A DNA stretch of 64,000 nucleotides, from assembly GCA_002286855.1 (NCBI GenBank), contig NRSV01000033.1:62001-126000 (forward strand), in the 5' to 3' direction. The translations under genes were made by a program, and so were the position numbers. This document shows, one piece after another, positions 12,182 to 23,132 of the stretch; the stretch's first letter is position 1, and the number at the start of each line of letters is the position of its first letter. This stretch comes from Bipolaris cookei. Lineage: Eukaryota; Ascomycota; Dothideomycetes; Pleosporales; Pleosporaceae. Under the pieces are notes generated by a model. That model was not told the DNA's origin. It saw only the letters and a list, made by a program, of their open reading frames with translations, and did not search any database.

Positions 12182-12486
12182 GGTGATGCTAATAGTTTGA
12201 AATGCAAGCGATAGGAACAATCGGTCATGTATGGGATGAAACATGAACGCTCTATACCCAGATATATTGCGCCGGCGTTTGGATCTGTTTAGTCTTTTTG
12301 AACCGTAGCTTGAGGCGGCTGCTCCTGTTGCTTTTGTTATCAACAATCGCAGCTCGTCCCCGACGAACAAAGGCCTCAAACTCCTTTGTAATATGACGTC
12401 TTGATAGCTGTCTGCAATCAAAATTTTGCTTTTATATATTGTACATCCAGTCTACCTCATTCCCACACATGCGCCTCCTCCAGTCT
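12182..12486. other. convergent 3' flanks
   Basis: The 305 bp between the stop codons of POM34 and the next minus-strand gene hold only their 3' UTRs as far as I can see. Confidence 0.6.
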
Positions 12487-13067
12487 TCACGAGAACCGAT
12501 CGCCCTTTCTACTTCGATACACATCACTAGCTTCGTACTTGCTCTTCTCCCCAACCCTCTGTCCCTCGTCCGTAGGCGCATGCCTCGTAGGTGCCGGATC
12601 CTGACTCGCCTGCACACTCGGATTCCCCTCTACCCGTCCCATGCTTCCCCCATTCCCCCCATTATTCCCTCCTTCGCTCCGCAACCTCCCCAACTCACTC
12701 GTCACACTCTGCGGTGCCGCTTGTGTTGATCCCGCCCGCGCCGTCGGGTTCAAAGGAGTAGTTGTGGGTGGTTGCATGCCATGCTCCATCTCGTAGATAC
12801 GCACGCGCTTTTGTCGGTCGAGCTCTGCTTTGTGTGCTCGGTCCGCGTTGATGCTGCGTTTGGCGAAGAAATAGGCGCCGCCGCCTGCGACGATGAGGGT
12901 TGCCCAGCCGTAGCTGTGGGTGACTTGGGGTTAGTGGTGTGGGAGGTTGGGGAAATTATGGAGATTGCAGATGGAGAGAGGTGACGTACTAGACTGATTT
13001 TACCTATGGGGATTGCGAGTTAGTAAATTGAGAACGAGGGTTTTGAGGAAATGCTTACTGTGTTCAT
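12487..13067 (-). CDS. small single-pass membrane protein (DUF4748-like)
   Basis: Three exons are inferred: 13059-13067 (9 nt), 12990-13003 (14 nt) and 12487-12913, giving 149 aa. Introns are 55 and 76 nt; both are GT..AG with CTAAC before the acceptor. The assembled N-terminus reads MNTVKSVYYGWATLIVAGGG, then AYFFAKRSINADR. The YYGW...GGGAYFFAKRSI core is what I remember as a fungal domain of unknown function (probably DUF4748); the name is from memory. One hydrophobic segment spans about residues 9-25, followed by a basic helix (RAHKAELDRQKRVRIYEME) and a disordered polar tail. A small mitochondrial-type membrane protein is possible, but localisation is not shown. Without the two micro-exons the conserved YYGW start would be lost, which supports the model. 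Confidence 0.75.
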
Positions 13068-15265
13068 TTTTGGGGTCGCGTAGTGCGCTGGGTGTGCTAT
13101 TTGGGGTAGCAAAAAAGGAGAAAGCTGGGCTGAGGGGAATAGCTTGTTGGTTTTCTGCGGGCGTATTGATGAAAGTGGTCTGATTGTTGTGAGGCTGACG
13201 GCGATTATTCGGCGATTGGGGCGTGGGTTGCGGGGACGAGGGGAGTGGCGGTACCGATAGAACTTGCTACTATTACTAGAACATGTGATTACTTGACGAC
13301 GGTCATTGAAGACGAATAATGGTACTTTATTTGTAAAATTTACTGGAGTAGTTGATCACTTTTTTCTGTCGTTTTGTGAAAGACGGTTGTTCGGGACCTT
13401 CTTGGCTTATATATTGAATGGATTCAATGTGCAGATGCCGAACCGGTGGAAACTGTACATTACGGTATGGTCTGTAGTACCTAGTGCCTGCCACCTTTCA
13501 AAGTACTATGGTCCTTCTTTACTATTACTGAATATGAGAACACAGAATCACTAGAAACTCAGTGGTATCGTCTGAATCAACCTCCGCTTGCTGCGTCCCT
13601 TCCTCGACCAGTTCCAACTCATCATCCATCTTGCGATAACCATCCCAGGCATCAAATCCAGCACAATGATGCAATTGAGCAGTCACAAAGTGAATCATCA
13701 CATGAAAATAGAAGCATCAGGACCAAAGAAATTCAGCCCTTTAGAGAAAGGGCGCGAATCATATAGGCTCCCAACGCACCCCAGTAAGAGACTCTGCGGC
13801 TCCAAGGTTGCGAGACAAGACCGTCTCTTGCGCGGAACCCGCCCGTCAATGCATACTTTGACCTAGTCCAAACAAGCCAGTTTGACAACCGGAGCCCTGT
13901 AAACGTGCCGCTCTATCCATTTCTCATGCGCTCACAAGGCAAGGTGACCCGAATGTGAAAGCACACTGTCCAGACTCGGTCGTAGATGCCCCTTACAGAC
14001 GTGTCGCTCCTCCCCAATTGTATCAAATTTGTAGGCTGGTTCTCTCGCTAACTGCCGAAGGAACTGTGAACTTGTGCTGCAACGTCTGGAGTTATTCCCG
14101 AGAGTCGGTAGCTATCACCTACGCAACACTGGACGAACATACGAGCAGACTTCAGTCCGCCTACTAAACGTACTCATCGGAAAAGCATACTATTTGCTCA
14201 GAGTCCTTCGAACAATAAAGGTACAGTGACTGGAGCCCATACTCAATTCACATGTCCAGTTGCTTCACTGTCCTCATTCTCCCGTACACAATTCCTTCTC
14301 CCCTTCTTCATCTAACAGGATCCCCTCGACTTTGTCTCACATCAGAACTGACCCACTCTACCAGACAGACACCACAATCGTGAGCAGATATGCCGTCTGC
14401 CAAAGATGAAGACAGATGGATTTCAATGCGTCTTTGCCGAGGCCCACCACACGAGGAGGCGCCACTGCTACCTTCAACGGGTGGCCCCACAACTATGTAA
14501 CGCAAAAGACCCGCTTTTCACGGCACCTACTCTCAAAACACCACCTCCCGAACTCACTCAACCTCGCAAAAGCACAAATTCGCCCTGAATTTTCAGGAAA
14601 CGTCCGTGCGTTGTTTCCAGCGTACTGGGCTAGGGATGGTTAAGATCGGCTGTTCCTAGCCGTCATGTTTCGCCGTGGCGTGCTACGCTTTGATTCGAAA
14701 CTTGACTTTTCGGACATCGAAACCTCTCACGCCTCATGATTGCTATCCTCCTGTAGAAAAGACCAGTCTATACCGATCTAGCAAGCGCCAGATTACTCAC
14801 AGCATGATGCGCAGTGGATTCTCGAAGTTTGAAGCCAGTGGAGTCGCCTCAACACAGCGCGTAAACGTCCTTGACAAGTTAGGCAGTCCCGCTACGGATC
14901 CCGTACAAGCACTTTCGAGGTTTACTGCCGCCAGCTTGTTCCTCTCTTGGCACCATTCCGTGCTCCATTGTTCTTTGCCAAGCATTGACTGAGGCGCCCA
15001 GGAGTCAATTCGCATACACCCATCCCTTGACCTATACCAGCGCACGTCTCATAGACGTGGGGACTACAATCAGTCTCGAGTAACTCCATGGGCGACGTAA
15101 TGGCCTACTTGGTCATGCTCTTTAGTATATATCTTGTTCAGATGTTGTGATGCTAATGGCCCATCTCCAACATTCACTTCTGCAGCTTAACGCTCTATTC
15201 TCTTTTCTTTCTGTTCTATTCATTCCTCAGCGCTGAGCGCCAACCTTCCTTCCAATCCCATTACT
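13068..15265. other. intergenic, 2.2 kb
   Basis: Many short frames occur on both strands but none shows domain-like composition or good splice sites. The right end holds the promoter of the Egh16-like gene, including TATATAT near 15126. I see no tRNA or transposon. Confidence 0.5.
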
Positions 15266-16465
15266 ATGTATTTCTCTGCTGCTACTTCCGTTGCGCTTGC
15301 CGCTCTTTTCACCACTGTGCACTCGCACGCTGTCATCTTGGCTGCCGTTGGAGACTCTGGTGAAAGCCAGGGATTCTTGGGTATGTTTCTGGATTATTGA
15401 GAGTGTTGAACATGTCCTTACATTGCTACAGTCGATCCCGAGCTTGCCCGCAACTGCACAACCATCTCTCCTTGCCAGCAGGATGCCACCATCATTCGCG
15501 ATGAGGAGATTACCCAAAACATTGTCAACGCTTGCGGACGAACTGAAATTGCTGGCAACATCGACATTGGCGAGCAGACTGAGAACGAACTCGCCGCTGG
15601 TCGCATGGCTCAAGTCTCTGCTGGATCCACCCTGGCTGTCACCATCCACCAGGTCAATGCTGATGGAGCTGGACCGTTCGAGTGCGACATGGATGAGACT
15701 AGCAATGCTGTCACCACCTTCACTCCCCTGAAGGTATCCAACAACGTCCCTGGCTCCTTCGGTCTCTCCCAAGCCAAGGAAAAGGAGTTTGTCATCAATG
15801 TTCAGATGCCCGATAAGTTCAACTGCCTTGGTGCATCCACCGGAAACATCTGCACCATTCGATGCCGCAACAACGCTATTGCCGGTCCCTTTGGTGGATG
15901 CTTCGCCGTTCAGCAGACCGATGGCACTGGCCGTACTGACAAGAGCGCTTCTGGTAAGTTCAATATTTCATTTCGTTACCCCCCTGGCGCTAGCACACCC
16001 ATGTATATATACTCACTGCCACTAGCTGTCGACACTGCTCAGACGCTTGAGGGTATCTCTGCACAAATTCTTCAAAACCAGAAAGATCTTCCCGCCGCCA
16101 TTGCAGCCAACCAGGCTGCTGGTGCTGCGGGGGGCAACGAGGGTGCTAGTGCCATTTCCGGTGCGTTTGATTTTTTGATCATGGATGGGAATTAGTTGCT
16201 AACGTGCTCCATAGCTCTCCTCCCCGCAGCGACCCAGGATCCTAATGCTGGCAACGGCAACAGGGGTAACCAGAACGGCAACCAAGGTCAGGGACAGGGC
16301 CAGCGACAACAGGGTCAGCAGGGTCAGCAGGGTCAGCAGGGTCAGGGTCAAGTTCAACAAGGACAACAAGGTCAAGGTCAAGGCCGTGGTCAGAATCAAG
16401 GCAACGGCAATGGCAACCGCGGCAACAACAGACTCCGCCGCTTTGCCTCCAAGTTCCTCAGCTGA
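15266..16465 (+). CDS. Egh16/Gas1-like secreted protein
   Basis: Four exons: 15266-15380, 15432-15953, 16026-16160 and 16215-16465 (340 aa), all introns GT..AG. A signal peptide (MYFSAATSVALAALFTTVHS) is followed by HAVILAAVGDSGESQGF and NIVNACGRTEIAGNIDIG, which match the Egh16/Egh16H and Magnaporthe GAS1/GAS2 family (Pfam Egh16-like). Founding members were found as transcripts induced during infection-structure formation in plant-pathogenic fungi. Cysteines are spaced as in the family (CTTISPC, CGRTE, FECD, FNCLG, CTIRC). The last exon adds a low-complexity tail of Gly, Gln and Asn with about ten GQ/GQQ repeats (residues about 275-330) and a basic end (RLRRFASKF). The tail is not part of the core domain and varies between relatives. 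The protein is probably extracellular; the biochemical role is unknown. Confidence 0.9.
16281..16400 (+). repeat. GGTCAG(CAG)-type coding repeat
   Basis: Tandem units of GGTCAGCAG and GGTCAG, drifting to GGTCAA and CAACAAGGA, encode the Gly/Gln repeat tail of the Egh16-like protein. Array length is expected to vary between strains. Confidence 0.85.
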
Positions 16466-16804
16466 GCGACCTCATCGTCAAACCTGAGCCAAACAACAGC
16501 AGACCTATATCACATGGGTGCAAGGGTTGGCGTTCAAACCGCTAGAAAAAAAACAAAAGGGCTGGCCCATCACTTATTCTTATCACAATGTATATACCTT
16601 TAGTCATATATGGAGATGGAAATACACATAGAGAAGGATTAAATGTATGTGTTTGTCCTCTTTCACCACCTGCCTTGATTTACTATCTGAGATGAATTCC
16701 AGTTACAAAAAAGTGAGGAATAGAGAGAGAAAAAGGTAGCTGAGCAAGATGAAAAAAATCGTTCGACATATCCTAGGTGAAAACCACAGGCACGTTTTGT
16801 TCTT
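16466..16804. other. 3' flank of Egh16-like gene
   Basis: AT-rich 3' flank between the stop codon at 16465 and the tRNA; no frame of interest. Confidence 0.6.
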
Positions 16805-16894
16805 TGTCCCCTTCGTGGATCGAACACGATACCTCCAGATGATTGTGACTGAGAAGACTTCAGTCTGGCGCTCTCCCAATTGAGCTAAGGAGAC
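16805..16894 (-). tRNA. tRNA-Phe (GAA) with a 17-nt intron
   Basis: Read on the minus strand, the 5' acceptor strand GTCTCCT pairs with AGGGGAC near the 3' end (one T-G pair). The D arm contains TAGCTCAATTGGGAGA, a good A box. The anticodon stem CCAGA/TCTGG encloses CTGAAGA with anticodon GAA, once a 17-nt insert after the base following the anticodon is removed. The T arm TCGTG/CACGA closes TTCGATC, a good B box. Removing the insert leaves a 73-nt mature tRNA without CCA. The insert sits at the canonical tRNA intron position (37/38). All stems pair, so it should be functional. Confidence 0.93.
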
Positions 16895-18611
16895 TGACAT
16901 GCGATGATGCAATGATGGGTTAGAAGCTTCACATTACTGCGTTGTTGTTGGATCGGTGGCATCAGATCGGTTTCTATCATAATAAATTTAACTTCGCCGT
17001 AGCGGTTGTGGTTCTTTTCGTGAAGATGGGGGTTTTTGTGTGCCGAAGACTAGTGGTGATAGTTTGGTGGAGATTACGGTTTTGGTAAGGGCTGTGGGGT
17101 TAGGTTGTTGATATTGTGATTGATAGGTTTCAAGTAGAAGATGCAGCGGAATTTTCCCTCTTAGTATTGGGCGTTGTGTAGGGATACGATAGCTTTATAG
17201 CATACGTCGCATGCTGAGCATCGTGTGAAGTGCTGCAACCAGTAGCGGTTTGACGCTGGTATGAGAGTTGGCGGCGGCATGCGCTAAAAGGCGGGAAGTT
17301 GGTGGTGTAAGTGTTTTGGTGAAAGATTATAAATCGACAGTATACACCCTGCAAATTCAGCTGCTACTGAAAAGTAGTATTTTGGAGGAGGTGCATTGGC
17401 GAAACAGGATGAGACTTAAAGGCTACACGTGAGCTTGATGACGACATTCAGCGTGTTCAGCGTGAATCTCCAAAGATCGATAAGATGTGCATTCATAGAC
17501 ATTGACATGTTTTGTGACCCTCGCTTTACCACCGCAAGACTAAGAAAAGAACGCAAAGATCAAAGTTTGGATTGCCTTATTTTGGAAATATCATCCAGAT
17601 AAAAGGAAAATGTGACGAAGGAATATTGATTGGAAATGCTTACCACTCCCAACCAATCACATCACGCCTAATTCTGCTGACATGCTCGGCTTACCTCGCA
17701 AAAGACGCAGTACGTGACCGCAACAAAAATGTCGTGATCAACACCCTATTCGTCGCTGATTTGTTATTCTCCATTGAAAGCGGGAAAATTATTTGCCGCA
17801 ACGTAGCACTCTGGCGCGCACTCGTCCGACAGTGGTGTGATCCATGCAATGTGAAGGGGTAAATAAAGCGGTGGATAGGTAAACCCACTGTGCACGCAAC
17901 CAAACATCTTACGAGCGCGCCAGTCGCACTAAGCCAAACCAAGATGATGATGGATTACTTGTGATGGACATTCAGTCAGCTTACACATGGGCAAATTGTC
18001 AGCAAAAATGGATTTGTGAGCAGTTTTCCATTTGGTTGGGTAGCACGCACATGCTAAATAGCCTCGAAACGAGGCTCGGAAAGACAACTTGGCAGCACAT
18101 AGATATCACGTTATATTCTCCAAGGAAACTCCGTGCCAACAATGTACCTTTAATCGCTCGATTACTCGTTTCGTTCTAGCCGCGGCCGTGGCCTGTGTCA
18201 AGTACCCCTGCCCGAGAGCCTAAAAAGAGAGCACAAAGAGTCATATGTACGTACTACCGCCAGGCATCAATACCCTCTATATCTCGAAACACATTCCCAC
18301 TCGGAATTCGGGAAGATCTTATAACCGATCTTGTGCCTCCCAAAAGACAAAACAAGAATTACTGCAAAAGGCAGAGCCACACACGCGTAAGACATTACGA
18401 GACCCCACATATCCCGAAGCCACCTACGCAGCCCCACACCGTGAGGAAGAAGGCAAGTGATACAACTACATCAGCCATCGCCGTCGCCTTTGTTCGTAGT
18501 TCCTGGATTTAAATATCATACTTCTATTCCTCAGAGTCCTATCTCTAAACCCCACATTTTCCACATAAACGCCGGCAGAAAATATACGAAAGAAAGGAAG
18601 AACAGTTAAAC
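16895..18611. other. intergenic, 1.7 kb
   Basis: No supported gene. A few plus-strand frames (17572-17862, 17961-18179, 18195-18512) lack any domain character. One CACGTG hexamer is at 17426-17431. Confidence 0.5.
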
Positions 18612-18821
18612 ATGGCACTCTCAACACACGCAATGTCGCATATCCGCCGCTACTCAACACGTATGCCACGCGACCCTCACTACCGCCTCAAGGCCTCGCT
18701 GGCAACCAGCTACGTTGTTTCTGCGCTTGCGCTACCGTTTGTGCCGCCGCTGCTTGAGACAAGGAGAGCCAAGGCAGATGGAAGTTGGATGACAAAGTAC
18801 GTTGAAGACCATTTCCTTTGA
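18612..18821 (+). CDS. small hypothetical protein, possibly mitochondrial
   Basis: An open frame of 69 aa starts with an ATG in good context (TTAAACATGGC) after an A-rich leader. Its N-terminus is basic and Ser/Arg-rich (HIRRYSTRMPRDPHYRLK), like a mitochondrial presequence, and is followed by one hydrophobic segment (ATSYVVSALALPFVPPLL). An alternative model splices a GTACGT donor at 18797 to an acceptor at 18885 and extends to 18931, giving 76 aa. I do not recognise a family. The coding status is uncertain; only the composition and start context support it. Confidence 0.35.
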   Translation: MALSTHAMSHIRRYSTRMPRDPHYRLKASLATSYVVSALALPFVPPLLETRRAKADGSWMTKYVEDHFL

Positions 18822-19251
18822 CATAATTCACATCGGTCATCATCAAAGCACACTGGATTGAAGGAAAACACTAATTGTTGGACAGAGAAAGTATGCATTG
18901 TTCGTCGCAGTTTCTGGGTTGTCCAAGGTGAAGCGTGGGTTTTTTTGGGTAAGATAACGCAAATCTTAAGTAAATGATGAAAAGGTCTAGACTAATCGCA
19001 CCATACAGTCATCTTCTTGCATCTTTCTTCATTCAAGCTTCCAGTATATCCGGCGTTTTTGGTTTCTTTCTTCGCTCTCTGATACGATGATCAGAGTATT
19101 GCGGATTTATCCCAACATATATGATTGGGCACAGTTTTCAGCAAGGGTGGCTCCCAAGTACTGTTTATATGATTCGAATCTCAATCAAATAAATGTATAT
19201 TAGACTCGCTAGTACTGAAGCTTTACATGTTGGTTTTCTTGCTACCCGTCC
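18822..19251. other. intergenic
   Basis: These 430 bp contain flanking sequence only; the right part is the 3' flank of the minus-strand F-box gene. Confidence 0.5.
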
Positions 19252-21185
19252 TCAGTCAACATCGCTATTATGCGTCTGTTGGTTTTCTACCGCGTCATGC
19301 ATTTCTTCTTCCTCGTCTTCGTCCTCGGTAGCTGTTTCGTACATGGTGACGTAAAACTCTCCGTCATGCTCGAAAAATTGCAGACTTTCGTCATCCATAA
19401 ACCCGTCGTCTTCGTCAAGCTCAAGGTCGAGCTCCATGTCATCCTCTTCTTCCAGGTCGTCGACTTCGAAATCGTCGTCCGTGTCAGCCAGAGCATCAGC
19501 CTCTTCATCGGTATCGAACATTTCCATAAAAGGGAGCCGGCGACCAGGCCGCACAAACTTGTGTCTCAGGCGATGTAGATCGCGCCGTGTGTTACTTAAT
19601 ATTTCGCTGATGTCAAGTTCGCTTAATTGATCCGTTTCAGGGGGCGATACACCGACTTTTACTGTATCTTCCGGATTTATTACATGCCGATGGAAGCCCA
19701 CTTCATTAGCATCATACACACAATGAACGACTGGAACACGTTCGTTGTGAAGATATGGAGGTATCAAGCTTGGGCTCTTGTGCAACTCTATCAGCATCCG
19801 TAGATTGATGCCAGCCTTGAAAAGCTTGTATGCCTTTGCGTGCCGATTGCGAAGAGACTCAGGGTTGCAAATATAGCTTGGTTCAGACAGATCGAGCCTA
19901 TCCCATGTCAGTGAATGCTACAGGATCGAGCAGCTTCTTTCCAAAAGTATCGCTATTGTTCCACAACTTACCAGATATATGAGGATTGCATAAGTTCAAG
20001 GGTGTCGAGGGACGGGAGCGCAGCGTAATGATCGAAGTCAGGAGGATGATCCCAAAAGTCAACAGGAACATCCCAATGTCGGCGGATTCGAAGTGTCTGA
20101 AGTTGAGGGGGAGCTAGATCGCGGTTCATTACAATGGCTGTATGCAGGAATGAAGTCGTATCGCACTCCATGTAGTCAAGAGCATGAAAGTTGCGCATGC
20201 CATCGCCAGGAGGCCGAACACTGCGAAAAATATGCGGGCTCGTATCTAGATGCCACCCAGGGTCAAGGTGTGTAAGGCTTTCTAGTGAATGAGCAACGAC
20301 CGATAATGCCTTTAACGAAGCGCCTGGGTCTCTAGATAGAATAGGTTTGGCACCCCGCGACCGGTTGACATTGAAGACGTTTTCGCCGAGCGTCAATGAT
20401 TTGAGTCGTGCTGGTGTGCGCAGAATACTCAGCAAACTCTTAGGCTGAAGCTCGCACTCGTCAAAATACAGCGATACTAGGGGCGTTTTACTGATGTGTG
20501 AGGCAAGTTGTGGAATTTCTGCATCCGGAAAAGCAACGCAAGAGACATGAAGGTGGCGAAGGGTGGGGTGTTGAAAGAGGCAATGAAAACCATTCAACTC
20601 CCAGAAATCCGTGTCAGCACCGTGTGAATGGATCGTCAGGCGCTCTAGCAAAGCCAGTCCTACGGTCCGCTCAACATGTTTGCCGAGGCGTTGTTCTGCC
20701 AAAATGTTGTCTGCCTCTCTGGGGCCTTCTGCGCACGCAGTATCCAGTGCGCGTCGGAAGCTCTGCATATCACCTTCTACCCAAGCTTCGCCACCAGCAC
20801 CTTCCCAATGGAAGTTGTCATATGGACTCTCAATGTGCCAATCCCGCAGATTGGCCATATTAGCAACACATTCATTGAACGTCGCCCGCAATTCGTCGCT
20901 GTCTTTCAAGTCCCATGGCTGGTATTGATATAGGATTTTCAGTGTTTGTACGGCGCGGATGCGCTCGCGACGCAACGTGAAGGCTGAGATAATGGCATGG
21001 AGATTCTTGACTGAGAGTAGCTCGACTGTCTTGTAGAGTCGCTCTTCAGCCAGATGCTGCATGCTACGACAAGTCTGGGCGAGCGCACATAGAGCCTTAT
21101 TGCTGCCTTCGAGATGGTCGATTACGAGAAGGGCAAGTTCGTTGGGAAGTCGCGAATTCGCGCTGCTAAGAGAAGCTGAAGCCAT
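19252..21185 (-). CDS. F-box/LRR-like protein with acidic C-terminal tail
   Basis: Two exons, 19972-21185 and 19252-19897 (619 aa), joined by a 74-nt GT..AG intron. The start is the ATG of MASASLSSANS; the frame stays open a little further upstream, but without an ATG. Residues about 14-60 (RLPNELALLVIDHLEG, CALAQTCRSMQHLAEERLYK) form an F-box-like domain. Leucine-rich, irregular repeats follow (for example LERLTIHSH, LRHLHVSCV, LVSLYFDECEL, LKSLTLGENVF). The C-terminal 90 residues are extremely acidic (DLEEEDDMELDLELDEDDG and EDEDEEEE). F-box proteins are substrate adaptors of SCF ubiquitin ligases. The target is unknown; such single-copy fungal F-box proteins are numerous and diverse. Confidence 0.85.
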
Positions 21186-21698
21186 GACGCGCAATTTATG
21201 GCTTGAATATGGATGTATATCGATGGATGGTCGCAGTGTTGATGGCCTGCTGCCTAGGCGTGGAAGATAGCACTATTTCCAGTCAGGAAATGGCCTCCGA
21301 GGGCGTCTACCAGCGGGCCGACGAAAGTACGGTACCTCTACTCACCAAGCAACTCCTCTTTAGTATTGATTATTTGGGTTCGAGTATACCCCTCATAACA
21401 AAGACGCTGTTCAGGACGCGAATTTGGCCAGCGCTATTGAAATTATGCAGGGACGAGCGATGGAGAACCGACTGCGGGGCTGCATGGGCACTGGCCAATG
21501 ACGTCGGCGCGTCGTCAAAACTCCATGCACATGTCAAACCCATGCACCCTTCTGGAATTCACATGGCCTTTGGCATGGCCTCATCTTCACCTTCACCTTC
21601 ACCGGGTTGCGCCATGATGCCGGTAACGCCAATCGTTCCCATCAGGGGTTGTCCTAAGCTGGACAATTACTCCGGTACCAGATGTTACACCAAGCACA
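21186..21698. promoter_or_regulatory. divergent promoter region
   Basis: These 513 bp separate the F-box gene (-) from the 424-aa gene (+), and should contain both promoters. A plus-strand frame at 21203-21709 crosses it and overlaps the next start; it looks non-coding. A short TTCACC tandem occurs near 21590. Confidence 0.5.
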
Positions 21699-22973
21699 AT
21701 GGATCTTGATTTCCATAGCACCAGTGTCAATAGAAAGCGTACAGCAGATGATCACTCAGCGGTCACAGAAACATCTGCATTAAATTCCCGAGACACTGCG
21801 CCCCGCGTCCTCCGTCGCCACCATCACCGTCGTCGCAATGCTGCTTCCGAAATGTGGGGTCCGGACGTTCCCTCCTCTCAAACGGACTCTCCCACTCGGA
21901 ATGACACCCAAAAGCGGCCATTCAGCGTCTACAAGGCTATCCTCTGGCACAATAATCTCTTCTTTCAGTTCGCTCTCCGGCTGCCGTATTCTTCCATTAT
22001 CGACCTATACGCCATCGACAAGGAGTTCCACTACCGCCTCAACAAGTACAGCGTCTCGCTCATTCACGACTATGCCCGCCGCAATGCCCCTCTGGCCGGC
22101 CGTATCTTCAGCTGGGTGCTGTACCCGCAACTATGCATCTCAGACCCGATGCTCAGGCCAATGGACGACCGACAGTGGCTAGCGCGTGATGTGCCCGGCT
22201 TCCGCTGGGTTGGCATGATACTCTGGCGCCAGAATATTGTTCGATCCATCCTTACAATTCTCGGCATGGAAGGACATCGAGTACCTGCTGCATGTGAAGC
22301 TGCGCTCATGAAGTTTTGGTGTCTCATGGAGATGAAGACTACAAAGCTGCGCCTCTCTTTTCTCAACGATAAAGAGATCTGGACTGATGCTGACATTATC
22401 AACTTTCAGCTTCTTCTTGTGAAGCTTGATATGCGCTTTTCAGACCCTGTTCTAGGAAATGGCGCTTGTCAGCTGGCGTCCATGCTACTCGGCCAGAAGA
22501 GTTTAAGCACGCTATGGAAGGTGCTGAGTGGCAAGCTCAAGTTGGACTACGACACAACAACTGGGATGGTTGTCAAGACATACCACGCAGATGATCTTGA
22601 TATACAAGTGCAGGCTTGGCTTCAAGATGTGGTGGACGGGGAGGAAGGTCCTGGAGGTCTTTTAGCTCGTGAGGGCTGGCACAGGTACGGTACCAAGATG
22701 CAGCACGCCGTCGATATGGTCATTGCCGAGGGCATTAGAAGGGACTTACATGTCCAAAAGTACTATATGGATTTTATCCTCTATGGCTTCATGGATGAGA
22801 GGACTGGGAAAAATGTGCCTCTGCCGAGACAGTTGAGGGGTGAGAAGAATGTGAAGGTCCCAAGTGATGGATGGCCAGAGAAGAAGTTAAGAGATGACAC
22901 TATCAAAGAACTGGATGTACTTTTTGGGGTTGTTGAGGGCAAAAAAAGGGATGCGATGGATACTAGCACTTAA
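21699..22973 (+). CDS. conserved-looking hypothetical protein, 424 aa
   Basis: A single uninterrupted frame. The first 75 residues are polar, with a His/Arg-rich stretch (RRHHHRRRN). From about residue 75 the sequence looks like a folded, aromatic-rich helical domain: AILWHNNLFFQFALRLPYSS, then IIDLYAIDKEFHYRLNKYS. The IIDLYAIDKEFHYRLN part resembles the first helices of F-box-like domains, but it is not convincing. A Lys-rich acidic tail ends the protein. I recognise no named family; it may belong to an ascomycete-restricted group. No signal peptide or membrane segment is seen. Coding status is supported by length and composition. Confidence 0.75.
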   Translation: MDLDFHSTSVNRKRTADDHSAVTETSALNSRDTAPRVLRRHHHRRRNAASEMWGPDVPSSQTDSPTRNDTQKRPFSVYKAILWHNNLFFQFALRLPYSSIIDLYAIDKEFHYRLNKYSVSLIHDYARRNAPLAGRIFSWVLYPQLCISDPMLRPMDDRQWLARDVPGFRWVGMILWRQNIVRSILTILGMEGHRVPAACEAALMKFWCLMEMKTTKLRLSFLNDKEIWTDADIINFQLLLVKLDMRFSDPVLGNGACQLASMLLGQKSLSTLWKVLSGKLKLDYDTTTGMVVKTYHADDLDIQVQAWLQDVVDGEEGPGGLLAREGWHRYGTKMQHAVDMVIAEGIRRDLHVQKYYMDFILYGFMDERTGKNVPLPRQLRGEKNVKVPSDGWPEKKLRDDTIKELDVLFGVVEGKKRDAMDTST

Positions 22974-23132
22974 GTTCTAAGTGCGCAAAACTCTGGGACT
23001 CTATGTGACAAGGCACAAGCTTGAGCAGTATACGTTTCCAAGAGAAAATAATGCAAATCCTTCTCGTTTTCTTCTTTTGCACATAATAAACCTTACCGTA
23101 TCACACCACAACCCCTCTCCAACACCCTTAAA

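Noticed and set aside
19270..19630. Plus-strand frames rich in Ser/Val opposite the F-box gene
   Set aside because: Antisense shadow of the acidic tail codons.
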